Part shown: positions 45,170 through 56,195 of the stretch, piece by piece | Numbering within the stretch: position 1 is the first letter of the stretch | Layout: every line of letters begins with the position of its first letter | NCBI GenBank assembly: GCA_037893245.1 | Contig: JBAIAA010000077.1 | Coordinates: 62,001 to 126,000 of the forward strand | Origin: Crossaster papposus | Taxonomy: Eukaryota > Echinodermata > Asteroidea > Velatida > Solasteridae | Length of the DNA stretch: 64,000 nucleotides | Direction of reading: 5' to 3' | The notes under the pieces: model-generated | Database searches by the model: none | Seen by the model: the letters and a program-made list of their open reading frames with translations, nothing else | What the model was told of the DNA's origin: nothing | Program-made: the position numbers and the translations under genes

Positions 45170-48100
45170 ATGGACAAGGAAAAGACTGTGAAGAAGTGTG
45201 TTATATGCTTAAAGGTTGGAGGATCAACCCCCTTGACATTAAAAACATCTAGAGAAAGCTTGGAGAAAGTCAGAGACTATGCCAGTAAACGCGCATTATG
45301 TGGGGAAACAAGCTTTGCACCACTGTGTGACAAGATTGCGAGTCTTCCAGATAAAGAATATTTACAGTCTGTGTATCACTCGGGATGCTATAAACAGGTT
45401 GTACATAATGAGAAGTTGAAAAGGGCTGAAAAGAGATTTAGAGAAGCTCAGTCATTGACAAAGTCAGTCGTGCCTCCAAAGAAAGGGCGCCCGTCGAGAT
45501 CAGATACACCATCATGTAGCACAGAAGTAACAAGGCAACGGTTGAGGCGATCTAGTGCTTCACACATAAAGAGCTGTGTGTTTCAGTGCTTCAATGCAAG
45601 CAGTGGTAAACTTCATCGAGCTGAAAGTGAAGCAATGGGTAGCAGGCTTATGTTCATTAAATCAAGAACACAAGACGAGAAGGTTAGAGTAGCGCTAGCT
45701 AATGTAAACGAGCCTTCAGACTGCGCTGCATTTGATTTAATGTATCACAGAAATTGTCTCAGAGAACACGAACGAAAAGCACAGCAAGCCTTTTCAAGTA
45801 CGTACGGGCAATCTAGGTCAAACCTTGGTAAATACATCGCTGACATTGACATCTTGAATGCAGTTAGCTGTTCTTTGACTTCCGGATCTACCATAACAAT
45901 GAATGAGGTTAATGAAGAATATGTATACTTACTTACTGAAAATGATGCGGATCCAGGGTCTATAGGGTACACAAAAAGCATCTGAAAAGTATCATCCAGG
46001 ACAACATTGAGAAAGCTAAATTTGTTAAATCACATCGAGCCTATGAAAGTGAACACATAGTAAGTGAAAAACTACTTGGAAAGTCTGTGAGTGACCTGCA
46101 AGAACACCAACATGAAAAAGATGATGTCAAATGCATGGCAAAAGCAGCTGCCATATTGAGAAAGGAGCTTACAACAAGTAACCAGTGGAAGTTTGCAGGA
46201 TCCCAGTCATTGTTGGATTTTCAATCTCCACCTAGGCTGACCTGCTTCCTACGATGGCTTCTTCTTGGCACCAACAAAGGTCTTAAAGGAAAACGTGATG
46301 TATCCTCAAAGAAGTCAGTTAATCTGCAAAACTTCAAAACAGACCGTCAGACAACTTACCAACCGATAACAGATACCGGATTCAGAAACTGCGTTGAAAC
46401 TCCGCTTTCAGTTGGACTAGCACTCGCAGTTCACAAAAAAACGAGAAGTAAGGATCTTGTGAATGTTCTTTCACAGCTGCAGATCGGATCAGGCTATGAA
46501 AAAGTTGTGAACATAGAGAAGCGTATTGCTTGTGGTGTTGCTGATCGAATGCAAACAACTGGTGGGTTTTGTTTGCCATCCTTCATTGTGAAAGGAAAGT
46601 CTATTTACTTTGCCACAGATAACATCGACTTCTTAGAGAACACTGCGGATAGTCAGAACACTCTTCATGGTACGATGCTGGTAATCAATCAGAACAAGGG
46701 CAATGGTGCTGATGATGATGCTACACATGGCCTAGTCAATGAACCCCTCCGTATCCCTGATGAAGTTGGTTCTGTGGATGTTAGCATTAACTTCCTAAAT
46801 CCGCCATCACTTGAAGCCAAACCAATTACTGTGGACAAGTTTGATTTCCACACCTACGACCATCTTGTCAACAAATATGAGATGTACGACAGGTCTTGGT
46901 TTATGGCTTCATTTTGTCACAGGGATATAAGTTCGGTCGCTGGTAATGTTAACCCTGCAGAGCATCATGTAGTTCCAGATGACTATGGTGAACAGCATAC
47001 AACAGAGTCTTCTGCTATGGAGCAATCCACTGCAGAGCATCCTGCAGTTCCAGATGACTATGGTGAGCAGCATGCAACAGAGTCTTCTGCTATGGAGCAA
47101 TCCACTGCAGAGCATCCTGCAGTTCCAGATGACTATGGTGAACAGCATGCAACAGAGTCTTCTGCTATGGAGCAATCCACTGCAGAGCATCATGTAGTTC
47201 CAGATGACTATGGTGAGCAGCATGCAACAGAGTCTTCTGCTATGGAGCAATCCGCTGCAGAGCATCCTGCAGTTCAATATGACTATGGAGAGCAGCATGC
47301 AACAGAGTCTTCTGCTAGAAAGCATTCAGCTGAAGACATATGTGCAGTTTCAGAAGAATCAAGTGAGCGCCTTGCAACAAAAACATCTGCCAGACTTGTG
47401 AAAACGGATATCATGCCTATACATGGGCAGCTTCTAACTCGTTATTGCAGTCGCGGAAGCAAGATAATCTCCCAAAGACACAGAGTGCTGTTGTTGCCCC
47501 GTTGTTAAGGAGACCGCCAACTTATTATACTGCTCTCTACACTTTGTTATCTCTTGCTCAAGGGATATCAGCTTTTGTTGTAGGTCCTCATCGCAAAACT
47601 GTTATAACACTTGATCTTGACTTGTATGAGAGAGCATTGAAACTGCAATCTTCAACAGGGAATACCAACTGGATTTTGAGAGTTGGTGAGCTCCATGCTT
47701 GTTTTGCTTCACTTCATGCTATTGCAAAGTATCTTGAAGACAGCGGTCTTGAATCCATCAGCATTGAAGCTGGCCTTTATTCTCCATCGACAATCCGCCA
47801 AATCTTCACTGGAACGTGGTTTAACTCTCTGAAAGCTCAGACCCGTGGCAAAAGGTCTGCTGGTATCGACCCTGTTAAGTTTGACGTCAAACACTCAACT
47901 AATATCAAGCTAGTGTCACTGAAAACCCTGCTGTCTCACACTGAAACAAAGTCCAAACTAACGGAATACTTGGGGAAAGTTCTTCTTCAAGAATATACAG
48001 GCAGTAGCAAGAGCATAGTAGTTGTCTATGGAACCTCAACGTACTCCAACAAACCAGATGTCTTTGATTCCAACATTGGTGAACACTGGCACGAGGAGGC

Positions 48101-48913
48101 AGACACCTTGATTCCACTGCATGTACTTGATGCATCAAAAACTGATGCACACATCCGAGATATAGACGTGTATTCGCCAGATACGGATGTGTTCATTTAA
48201 CCTCCTCCAACAACATTCCAGGTGAGCTTCGTTTCATCACAGGAAAAGGGAAGGCGAAGCGTACAATTGACGTACGCGCAAGATGTGCAAATGTTGGAAG
48301 AGAGAAAAGCAAAGGTCTTCTAGGTCTTCATGCCTTTAGTGGTGCTGATTGGGGAGGTAAATTTGCCAGTATATCCAAAGGCAGATGGATTAAACAGTAT
48401 CTAGGCCTTGAATCAGGTTGCGACATCATTGATGCTTTCCAGAAGTTTGGTGAGGATGGTTTTGATCTGGACAGCATGTCAAATGTTCTTGAAAATTTCG
48501 TGTGCACAGTATATACCAAGAGCAGCAAATGCAGCACAGTCAAGGAACTGAGATGGGAATTGTTCAAGTGCAAAAATCTTGAAGCAGAAAAGTTGCCACC
48601 AACTCTTGGAGCACTGAAACCCCACATTCAGAGAGCAAACCTCATATCTCTAATCGCCAAAGGTTACAAAGAGCCTAGGCCCCAAATACCACTTCTTACT
48701 GACAATGGATGGGCGAAGACCTCAGATGGAACAATTTCTCCAAAGATGTGTCTTGAGCTACCTGCACCACAGGCAGTCATTGAACTTGTTAAGTGTGGAT
48801 GTCGAGGTGTATGTACCAGGAATTGCTCCTGTCAAAAGAATAAATTGCCATGTAGCGACTGCGGCAACACAATGGATTACAATGTGACAGGTCAAGAAGA
48901 AGACTTTGACTAG
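45170..48913 (+). pseudogene. Uncharacterised CXC-domain protein with FEN/PIN-like motifs, three frameshifts
   Basis: One long coding region in four frames: 45170 to about 45958, about 45960-47415, about 47415-48194, about 48210-48913. The N-terminus has Cys/His pairs (CVICLK, HSGCYK), possibly a zinc finger. Next come ATDNIDF near 46615 and five 25-residue repeats (46958-47332). A C-terminal part has LRVGELHACFASLHAI, HEEADT (48090), SPDTDV (48174) and GLHAFSGADW (48318); this spacing resembles XPG-I/FEN1 acidic motifs followed by a helix-turn region. Last is a CXC cluster (KCGCRGVC..CSCQKNKLPC, 48791-48867) like tesmin/TSO1/LIN54. I recognise the family as a widespread, uncharacterised, multicopy invertebrate protein. 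The nuclease role is inference. Confidence 0.75.
46958..47332 (+). repeat. 75-bp coding minisatellite (25-residue repeat x5)
   Basis: Units of the form AEHPAVPDDYGEQHATESSA plus MEQST. Four are nearly identical, the fifth diverged, and a sixth relic (EDICAVSEESSERLATKTSA) follows. It lies inside the CXC-protein gene and stays in frame. Confidence 0.9.
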
Positions 48914-49289
48914 GTATCCAAACCTTGTAAATGCACGCACATTATACTAGCACAATTTATCACAAGTCAAGAAAGTCAATCAAGCAAAAGACTTGGATTC
49001 CATACTATGTTACCTTCCTCTAGATAAACATAAAACTCATAATGAAACTCATAACTGTAGTAGAGCAATTCATGTATTGCATCTGGATTTTCTTCAGACG
49101 TAAATAGTTACGGCTGTGTATGATCGGCATTATAATATCAAAGAATGGCGGGCATTTTTAATCTACCCGATAGTGGCGGCGTGTGAGATGTGCACTTATT
49201 TGAATCTTTACAATCAACATGGATATTGCCACTATTTGGGGGTTTCGACACTACTTACACGGTGGAATACAAGCCAAAGTGTATTAAAT

Positions 49290-49433
49290 ACGGCGGCCAT
49301 TTTGAAATTCAAAATGGCGGCCAAACCAAATTAAATAGAAATATGACAATGATTTTAATGGAATCCCAGGCATCACAAACCTGGGTATTGCCACCATTTT
49401 TACTCCCCTAACTTACTCACAAGTGGAAATATA
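49290..49433 (-). repeat. Right terminal inverted repeat of the CXC element, inner part
   Basis: Inverted match to about 44475-44600. It contains the palindrome 49291-49322 and is interrupted at 49433 by the Ty3 LTR. Confidence 0.8.
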
Positions 49434-49827
49434 TGTTATGGACGGTTTGGCCTCCTTAGCCATCCCGCCCAAGGGATCAAGACTAAACAATTAAACACAA
49501 CTTAAACGTTCTTCTTCTTGAAAACGTAGACACACAACAGGGTGTTTTATTTAAACACAACTCAAATGAAATACTAGAAAATATACTTGATAAATAATAC
49601 ACGAATAATGCACCATCGACTCGGTGGCGCACCTGAAGGAGACAGACCACGAGTCGACGTTGGGTGTGTCTTATATACTTAACTATTACATAACTATTAC
49701 ATAACTATTACACAACACCCACCATGGAAGGAATGGTAACCTCCATGGAACAGCCAGGTGTACATAATCACCGTGACCAGTGAGCGTGAACTAAACATAA
49801 ATGTGGGCCGTGGTGAACGTCATCACA
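49434..49827 (-). repeat. Ty3 3' LTR
   Basis: Element strand starts TGTGATGACG and ends CCATAACA (TG..CA). It contains three tandem TAACTATTACA words. Confidence 0.95.
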
Positions 49828-50478
49828 TACGCCCCTTGTTTTTGAAATTGGCCCCTGACAATTCATACTATTTTAAACATTAGCTTCAATACGCCTTGAA
49901 CCTACTAGCTTTGAAAAGTAAAACATCTTTCCAATGAATATTTGAAACACTAATAATCTACAGTTTATTTTACAAACACATTCTGTTCATTAAACTATTG
50001 TTCACTTCAGTACAGTCAATAACTTTAATCAACAGCAATTCGCAATATCATTAGATGGTATTTAGATTCAAAATTATGACGATAAATGTTGATCAGTCAA
50101 ATATCGACAAGGTCTTAAAGCAAATGAATTTGGATTTTATAATGCTAAGTAGCTGCGACGAGTTGACCGACATCAAGTGAATTTCATCAGTGGGGAGTGG
50201 ACTCAGTGGCTGTTCCAAGAGATCTTCGTAGCTACTTAATTGGCAGGGCCGATTGTCGTCTCCTCTGATGACCAAGGGTAATCCGGATTACCTAAACAAA
50301 CTAGAATATTATATACATTACTACAAGATATTGTTTTTATTCAATTACAGTTCTTCCTTAACAGTTCCGAGGACTACTCAGAATTTATGAACCTATCATT
50401 CTTATACGCTAAAGGTATTCACACGTTTGCCAACAAAGCTATAATTTCAATAACTAAAATATATGTCATACAATATTA

Positions 50479-53289
50479 TTAATTTGGTTTGCCAGTGATA
50501 CGGACAGGATTGCACTGAAGATAGTTTCTAAGGGTTTCGTTGAGATTTTCAACAGGTTCCCATGAATTTTTGCAGTTGGGGAAATCTTTCCACTTTATCA
50601 AAAAGTGTAGTTTACCGTTGACAAACTTGCCCCGTAGAACCTTTTCTACGTGAAACTCTTTACCGGCAGGTTGTCCAACGTCCGGTAAACCAGGTATATT
50701 TAACCTAGTTTGCTGGGGTTGTTGCGTAGCTAACAAAGGCTGAAAGGAACCTTCTGGGCAATCACTGTCTTCAATGAAATCAAGTGGATCTCTCTGAACA
50801 AAATCCCTTGGCATCACGTGATTTGGTGGTCTGGCAAAACGATTATATGCGAATTTCATTCGGTTTACATGAATTGGCACACGAAGTAATTTGTTATTTT
50901 CCAGGTTTCGGACTCTGAAATTAACAAGACCGGTTTGTTGCACAAGCAAATATGGACCACACCAGAATTTCTGGAGTTTTTTAGACAGTCCCTTTTGGGT
51001 TGCTGGGATATAAATATAAACCACATCTCCAACTTGATAGGGTACTTCTTGAGTACGACTGTCATAACGTTCCTTCATTGAAGCTTGGTTAGATTCAAGG
51101 TGTTTCTTCGATATTTCTCTGGCAACTTCAAGTTGATCAATTAAGTCATGAATATAAGCTCTTACATTTCGGTCTGAATATTCAGGTTTTTCATGAAGAG
51201 ATACATCAATAGGCAGAACTGCCTCTCTACCATACAACATAAAGAAAGGGCTAAATCCAATTGAATTGTCTGCAGGAGTACTGCGATACGCAAACTGAAT
51301 GGCAGAAATATAGTTATCCCAGTTGGTATGGAACTTGTTTACATAATGAGATACTGTAGTTAAAATCACATAATTAAATCTTTCTTGTACAGCATTACAT
51401 TGCGGATGGTACGGACTAGTGTTTACTTTGTCAGTACGCATGATTTTGCACACTTCTTGAACTAATTTACTTAAAAAGTTCGTTCCTCGGTCACTTAGGA
51501 GTACACGGGGGCAACCATGATTACAAATAATTTCTTTGAAAAATACAGTTGCTACAGTGGCAGAGTCCGTTTTAGCAATGGGCACAAGGATAGGCCATCT
51601 AGTACAATGATCCATGAAACATAATACATATCTATTTCCTGATTCAGTAACTGGGAGGGGGCCTAGAATATCTACGCTAACCCTTTGAAATGGTCCAGGA
51701 ACTTTCATGGTAAGCAGTGGGGCTACAACTTTGTGCTTTGGTGTTTTAACACGGTGACAAGAATCACAAGATCTGACCCAATTATCAATATCACGATGCA
51801 TGAACTTCCAAAAATATCGTTGCCGAATTTTACTGTATGTTCTATGGAACCCAAAATGAGCCGACAGAACTAGATCGTGACAATGATGAAGAACAGTATC
51901 TATGTACGGACTTGGGATGTACAATTGAACAATATTACGTTCTGGTATCCTTCTGTTTCGTGGCGTGTGCCAGACATGATACAAAATGCCATTATGTACA
52001 AAATACTGATTTACTTCAAGTAATAACCTACGGGCTAGTTTGTTATCCTCTGGAAGGATATCTGATTCTAGATAATCAATGATCGATCTCGAAAACGAGT
52101 CATTTTGTTGACCCTGTTTGATTTTATCTAGGTCAATGTTCTCATGAACATTAGGTAAGTGATCTTTGAAATTCACCGTGTTTTGATTATTCAAACGTTT
52201 ACCCTGTTGGTATCTGAGATTTCGCACTTCATTTACTTTAGACAAGTTTTCTTCATGATCGGAATTATCTAAACCAGTTAAAACTGTCTCAGCGTCTGAT
52301 TGACTCAATTGTGCGGTCTCAATATGTGAACTTTCTACTGGTGGGTGAGGAACACATGTAGGTTGGCAATTGTCTTTACAGATTCTACTCAGAGTGTCTA
52401 CATTAGCAAGTTTCTTGCCTGGTCGGTGTTCAATATCATAACTGTACGATTGCAAATACAAGGACCAACGAGCTAATCTACCAGATGAACGTTTTTGGTC
52501 AAATAACCATTTGAGAGCTTGATGATCAGTTACAATTTTGAATTTTGGGCTATGTTCCAAGTAAGTGGAAAACTTTTTTACTCCCTCAATAACGGCAAGT
52601 GCTTCTAATTCCGTCACAGTATAATTGCGTTCCGCTGGCTTAAGTGCTCTACTGGCATATGCAATAGCTCTCTCATTACCGTCCTGTATTTGTGATAATA
52701 CAAATCCTAATCCTTGAAAAGACGCATCAGTTTGCAAAACAAATTGTGAGTGTTCATCAAACCTTGGATGGGACAATACAGGTGGCTCTAAAAGTTTTTG
52801 TTTTAGTTGCTCAGAAGCTTCTGAACATTCTTTTGTCCATTGGAATGGAACATCTTTACGAGTCAGCGCTGTTAACGGTTGAGCAATTTTGCTGAAATCT
52901 TTTATGTAACGCCTGTAATAACCAACAAAACCTAGGAATGCACGAACATCTTTGACATTCTTTGGTGATGGGTATTCTTGTACAACTTTGAGCTTTTCTG
53001 GGTCAGTTGCAACACCGTCTTCACTAATTATGTGCCCAAGGTAGTGTATTCTATCACATGCAAATGAACATTTCTTTGGTTTAAGTTTAAGATTAGCATC
53101 TCTGAATTTCTGAAATACTTGGCACAGATGATCGAGATGGTCTTTGAAAGTGTCACTATAAATGATGATGTCATCTAAGTACACTAAACAAAACTTCCAA
53201 TGCAACCCTCTTAGCACTTCATGCATTGTTCTTTGGAATGTACTGGGTGCATTGTGTAGTCCAAAAGGTAACACGTTGAATTCATACAA
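50479..53289 (-). CDS. Ty3 Pol, C-terminal part: RT palm, RNase H, integrase, chromodomain
   Basis: A 936-codon open frame directly after an in-frame stop. RT YLDD at residues 37-40. RNase H with LQTDASF, TELEAL, VTDHQAL and NVDTLSR. Integrase HHCC zinc module (HHCHDLVLSAHFG .. CDSCHRVK), catalytic Asp in VDILGPLP, Asp in LLSDRGTNF and Glu in AVQERFN. A C-terminal chromodomain (VEKVLRGKFVNGKLHFLIKW .. NSWEPVENL) probably targets insertion to modified chromatin, as shown for other chromoviruses. It is one reading frame with the upstream piece. Confidence 0.93.
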   Translation of the reverse strand: MYEFNVLPFGLHNAPSTFQRTMHEVLRGLHWKFCLVYLDDIIIYSDTFKDHLDHLCQVFQKFRDANLKLKPKKCSFACDRIHYLGHIISEDGVATDPEKLKVVQEYPSPKNVKDVRAFLGFVGYYRRYIKDFSKIAQPLTALTRKDVPFQWTKECSEASEQLKQKLLEPPVLSHPRFDEHSQFVLQTDASFQGLGFVLSQIQDGNERAIAYASRALKPAERNYTVTELEALAVIEGVKKFSTYLEHSPKFKIVTDHQALKWLFDQKRSSGRLARWSLYLQSYSYDIEHRPGKKLANVDTLSRICKDNCQPTCVPHPPVESSHIETAQLSQSDAETVLTGLDNSDHEENLSKVNEVRNLRYQQGKRLNNQNTVNFKDHLPNVHENIDLDKIKQGQQNDSFSRSIIDYLESDILPEDNKLARRLLLEVNQYFVHNGILYHVWHTPRNRRIPERNIVQLYIPSPYIDTVLHHCHDLVLSAHFGFHRTYSKIRQRYFWKFMHRDIDNWVRSCDSCHRVKTPKHKVVAPLLTMKVPGPFQRVSVDILGPLPVTESGNRYVLCFMDHCTRWPILVPIAKTDSATVATVFFKEIICNHGCPRVLLSDRGTNFLSKLVQEVCKIMRTDKVNTSPYHPQCNAVQERFNYVILTTVSHYVNKFHTNWDNYISAIQFAYRSTPADNSIGFSPFFMLYGREAVLPIDVSLHEKPEYSDRNVRAYIHDLIDQLEVAREISKKHLESNQASMKERYDSRTQEVPYQVGDVVYIYIPATQKGLSKKLQKFWCGPYLLVQQTGLVNFRVRNLENNKLLRVPIHVNRMKFAYNRFARPPNHVMPRDFVQRDPLDFIEDSDCPEGSFQPLLATQQPQQTRLNIPGLPDVGQPAGKEFHVEKVLRGKFVNGKLHFLIKWKDFPNCKNSWEPVENLNETLRNYLQCNPVRITGKPN

Positions 53290-53295
53290 TCCGTC

Positions 53296-54594
53296 TTAAG
53301 TAATGAATGCTGTTTTCTTTTTAGAATCTCTATCTAGACCTATTTGCCAATATCCTGACGCCATATCTAGAGTTGAAAAATATGCTGGTTTATTCATACC
53401 AAGGTTGTTAAAAGTATCGGAAATACTGGGCAGTGGAAAATTGTCTCTGGCCGTGATCTGGTTTAATCTCCTAAAGTCAATACAAAATCTGTATTCGCCA
53501 GTTTTCTTTGTAACCATAACAACTGGACTAGAAAATGGTGAAGTTGACTCTGAAATAATACCATCATTTAACATTTTGTTAACATGTTCTCTTATTGTTT
53601 GCTGTAACCTAGGTGAATGTCTGTATGGACGGGATCTAACAGGAGGGTTGTTACCAATATCTATTCTATGTTCAACCTTATCGTAAAATCCACGCGGGCT
53701 TTTTGCGGTTTCAAACACATCAGCATAACTATTGATTAGAGCTTTAAGCTGTTGTTGTTGAGTAAGGTTTATGGAAGAAGATGAAATGTTAATTTTATCG
53801 AGAACTTCTTGACCACTAAATGAACATTGTGGGTTCGTAACCTCATGACTAATGTTGGTGTTAGGTTCGATCTTGTCAAAGTTGGTTAATTCAGAAATGT
53901 CATTTTCTTCCACAATATTGAACGTACCAATCTTAGTACGGGGAAAAATTGTAACTGGAACCTCGGATGGATTCATTACCATAACTGTTACTTTCGTACC
54001 AAAGTCTGTCATGCGAGAGCTAGATATAGTGTTAGCAACTACTAGACCAATGTTCTGGATATTACGTCCACCATGACAATGACCTATTACACCTGAGGGA
54101 AGGTAATTTTTGATTCTGACCTCACAGAGAGATTGTGAACGTGGGGGTACCGTAATTTCAGTACAGGTACGCAACTGATTTTTCCTATGAATGCGAAGTT
54201 TAGATTTCCCAAAATCAATTGACACTTTTTGTGACATTAGGAACTCCGACCCTAATATAACACTTTGATATAATTTACTTGTCACATAAAAGGGTACCAT
54301 AAATTGTGCTCCTAAAATGTGTACAGGTACATTGAGAAATCCAACAATCTTTACACTGTCACCATTTGCTGTGGTTGCATGGTCAAATTTAGGTTTCAAC
54401 AAACGCAATTGTCTGAAAATAACATTGGTTTTATAGTATTTTTCAGAAATCAAGTTACTGGTGGCACCCGTATCTATCAAACATTTCAATGTGTCATCGC
54501 CGATGGTAATAAAAATCATACTGTTCTGTTCAAGATTAATTTTCAAGGGGTCATCGTTTTGAACGTCACAGCCGCTCACCCCAACCCCTGTCAC
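53296..54594 (-). pseudogene. Ty3 Pol, N-terminal part: protease and RT fingers, ends in premature TAA
   Basis: 432 codons. Aspartic protease CLIDTGATSNLIS at about 38-50 with the catalytic D-T-G. RT fingers VVMVTKKTGEYRFCIDFRRL and the first palm Asp in STLDMASGYW. The TAA at 53298-53296 falls inside the RT domain, and the downstream frame continues without shift, so it is a point nonsense change in an otherwise open Pol. The Pol frame differs from the zinc-knuckle frame, consistent with a Gag-Pol frameshift design. Confidence 0.9.
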
Positions 54595-54629
54595 GGTAGG
54601 CGGCTGAGTCAGTTTAAAGGATAACCTTG

Positions 54630-55459
54630 GATGTGAACTTTAGAGTAGCAGTTTGCCTGTTTATGACCGTACTTTCCACAGCGATTACAAGCACCTAACC
54701 ATTACATCTGGATTGTTTGGAATAAGTTTGAGTGTGGCTGCGATTTGAGCGATGGCGAAAGAATTGCTGTGGTTGAACTGGTAATGGTTTGCTGGAATTT
54801 ACCAGGCTTACGATATTATCTACCTGGGTTTGCAAATTATTAAGTTTAGTGGTGACCTCATCTTTAATACATGTACTTTGTTCAATGCTCTGAATTGCTG
54901 GTGGTTTGCAAATTTTGTCCACGCTTTCACCAAGACGTGCAAAATTGATCGCTTGAGCCATGTTTTCAGGTTCTTTGGAAATTACGAACGCTTTTAGCGT
55001 CGGTCTTAGACCGCGAACAAACCGTGCCATCTGTTCGTTGTCTGATCGGTGTAATTGTCTACTGAGATGCACTATGTCTGTGAAATATAAGTCAATGGAC
55101 TCGTTTTCGCCTTGCTGACGCTCGGCCAGTTTGGCTTCTCTAACCCATCGTACACTATCACCTTCAAAAGCAAGTCTGAGTGCATCAGTGACTGTTTTGT
55201 AGTCAGTTTTCTCGCTATCGGGAAAATCAGCAAACCATAAAGCAGCAGGGCCAGTCAAACGTAAACCCAGTGACAGAACCTTTTTATCGGCTGCAAAGTC
55301 TCGCAGTTTACTATAACTATCTAGTCTACACAAAAATAAGTCAAGATCTTCAGTGCCAGAGTAAGAATCTCTAAACTTCAATTCATATTTGCTCGCCATT
55401 ATGATAGAAATGACATAAAATTGCAATGTGGCATAATAATCAAAATACACAATTTTCAC
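54630..55459 (-). pseudogene. Ty3 Gag with zinc knuckle out of frame
   Basis: ORF 54695-55459 (254 codons) is a retrotransposon Gag: LFLCRLDSYSKLR, LTGPAALWF, ESIDLYFTDIVHLSRQLH, FVRGLRP. The CCHC knuckle (CNRCGKYGHKQANC, 54646-54689) follows after a one-base frame change at about 54696-54700. Probably a small deletion; reading error in the assembly is the alternative. Confidence 0.85.
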
Positions 55460-55610
55460 AATAAAATAAAATATACGCCAGGGGAATACAAGAAAACAAA
55501 TTAATTAAGTATACAAATTAAATACCTTTTGCATCCCCAAGCGGATCTGCGTCCTTCAGCCAACCGGCAGGGTGCGCCACCGAGAATTCAGCGCCGGATC
55601 TTCCACCATA

Positions 55611-56004
55611 TGTTATGGACGGTTTGGCCTCCTTAGCCATCCCGCCCAAGGGATCAAGACTAAACAATTAAACACAACTTAAACGTTCTTCTTCTTGAAA
55701 ACGTAGACACACAACAGGGTGTTTTATTTAAACACAACTCAAATGAAATACTAGAAAATATACTTGATAAATAATACACGAATAATGCACCATCGACTCG
55801 GTGGCGCACCTGAAGGAGACAGACCACGAGTCGACGTTGGGTGTGCCTTATATACTTAACTATTACATAACTATTACATAACTATTACACAACACCCACC
55901 ATGGAAGGAATGGTAACCTCCATGGAACAGCCAGGTGTACATAATCACCGTGACCAGTGAGCGTGAACTAAACATAAATGTGGGCCGGGGTGAACGTCAT
56001 CACA
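55611..56004 (-). repeat. Ty3 5' LTR
   Basis: Identical to the 3' LTR except for two substitutions (near 55847 and 55988). Two bases after it, on the element strand, is TGGTGGAAGATCCGGCG, the likely primer-binding site; the tRNA was not identified. Confidence 0.95.
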
Positions 56005-56008
56005 TATA

Positions 56009-56187
56009 GGTGAAAATATAATGAAAAAATGGCGGCCATTTTAAAATTCAAAATGGCGACCGAAGACGTCGCCAAAAAAAATGGCACCTGCTTTTTTTGA
56101 AATCAGCACCCCCAAATTGACAAAATAAGCCAATAAAATCCATTTTGGCACGAACATCCAGCTGGATTACACAGCATACTGTACTAA
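56009..56187 (-). repeat. Right terminal inverted repeat of the CXC element, outer part
   Basis: Continues the match after the Ty3 insertion (to CTGTACTAA at 56187), with palindrome 56031-56060. Joining across one TATA restores collinearity with the left repeat. Confidence 0.82.
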
Positions 56188-56195
56188 ATGATAAA

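Larger units (their letters stand above)
49434..56004 (-). mobile_element. Ty3-type LTR retrotransposon with chromodomain, complete
   Basis: LTRs 49434-49827 and 55611-56004, 394 bp each, differ at two positions. TATA target duplication at 49430-49433 and 56005-56008. Coding on the minus strand: Gag, protease, RT, RNase H, integrase, chromodomain. The polypurine-like ACAAGGGGCG abuts the 3' LTR at 49830-49842. It sits inside the right inverted repeat of the CXC element. Confidence 0.95.
44258..56190 (+). mobile_element. Large inverted-repeat element encoding a CXC / nuclease-like protein
   Basis: The left inverted repeat (44274 to about 44620) is matched, inverted, by the right one, which is split by a Ty3 insertion into 49290-49433 and 56009-56187. 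Landmarks in both: AGTACAGT end, ATCCAGCTGGAT, CAATTTGGGGGTGCTGATTTC, TCCACTTGTGAG, and GCCATTTTGAATTTCAAAATGGC-type palindromes. Between them lies one broken gene (45170-48913). Without the insertion the element would be about 5.4 kb. The exact ends and target duplication could not be fixed; a TTAAAGGG at 44241 hints at a TTAA target but has no right partner. Confidence 0.75.

Noticed and set aside
46909..47325. Minus-strand 138-codon repetitive frame (SRRLCCMLL...)
   Set aside because: Antisense shadow of the 75-bp coding repeats.
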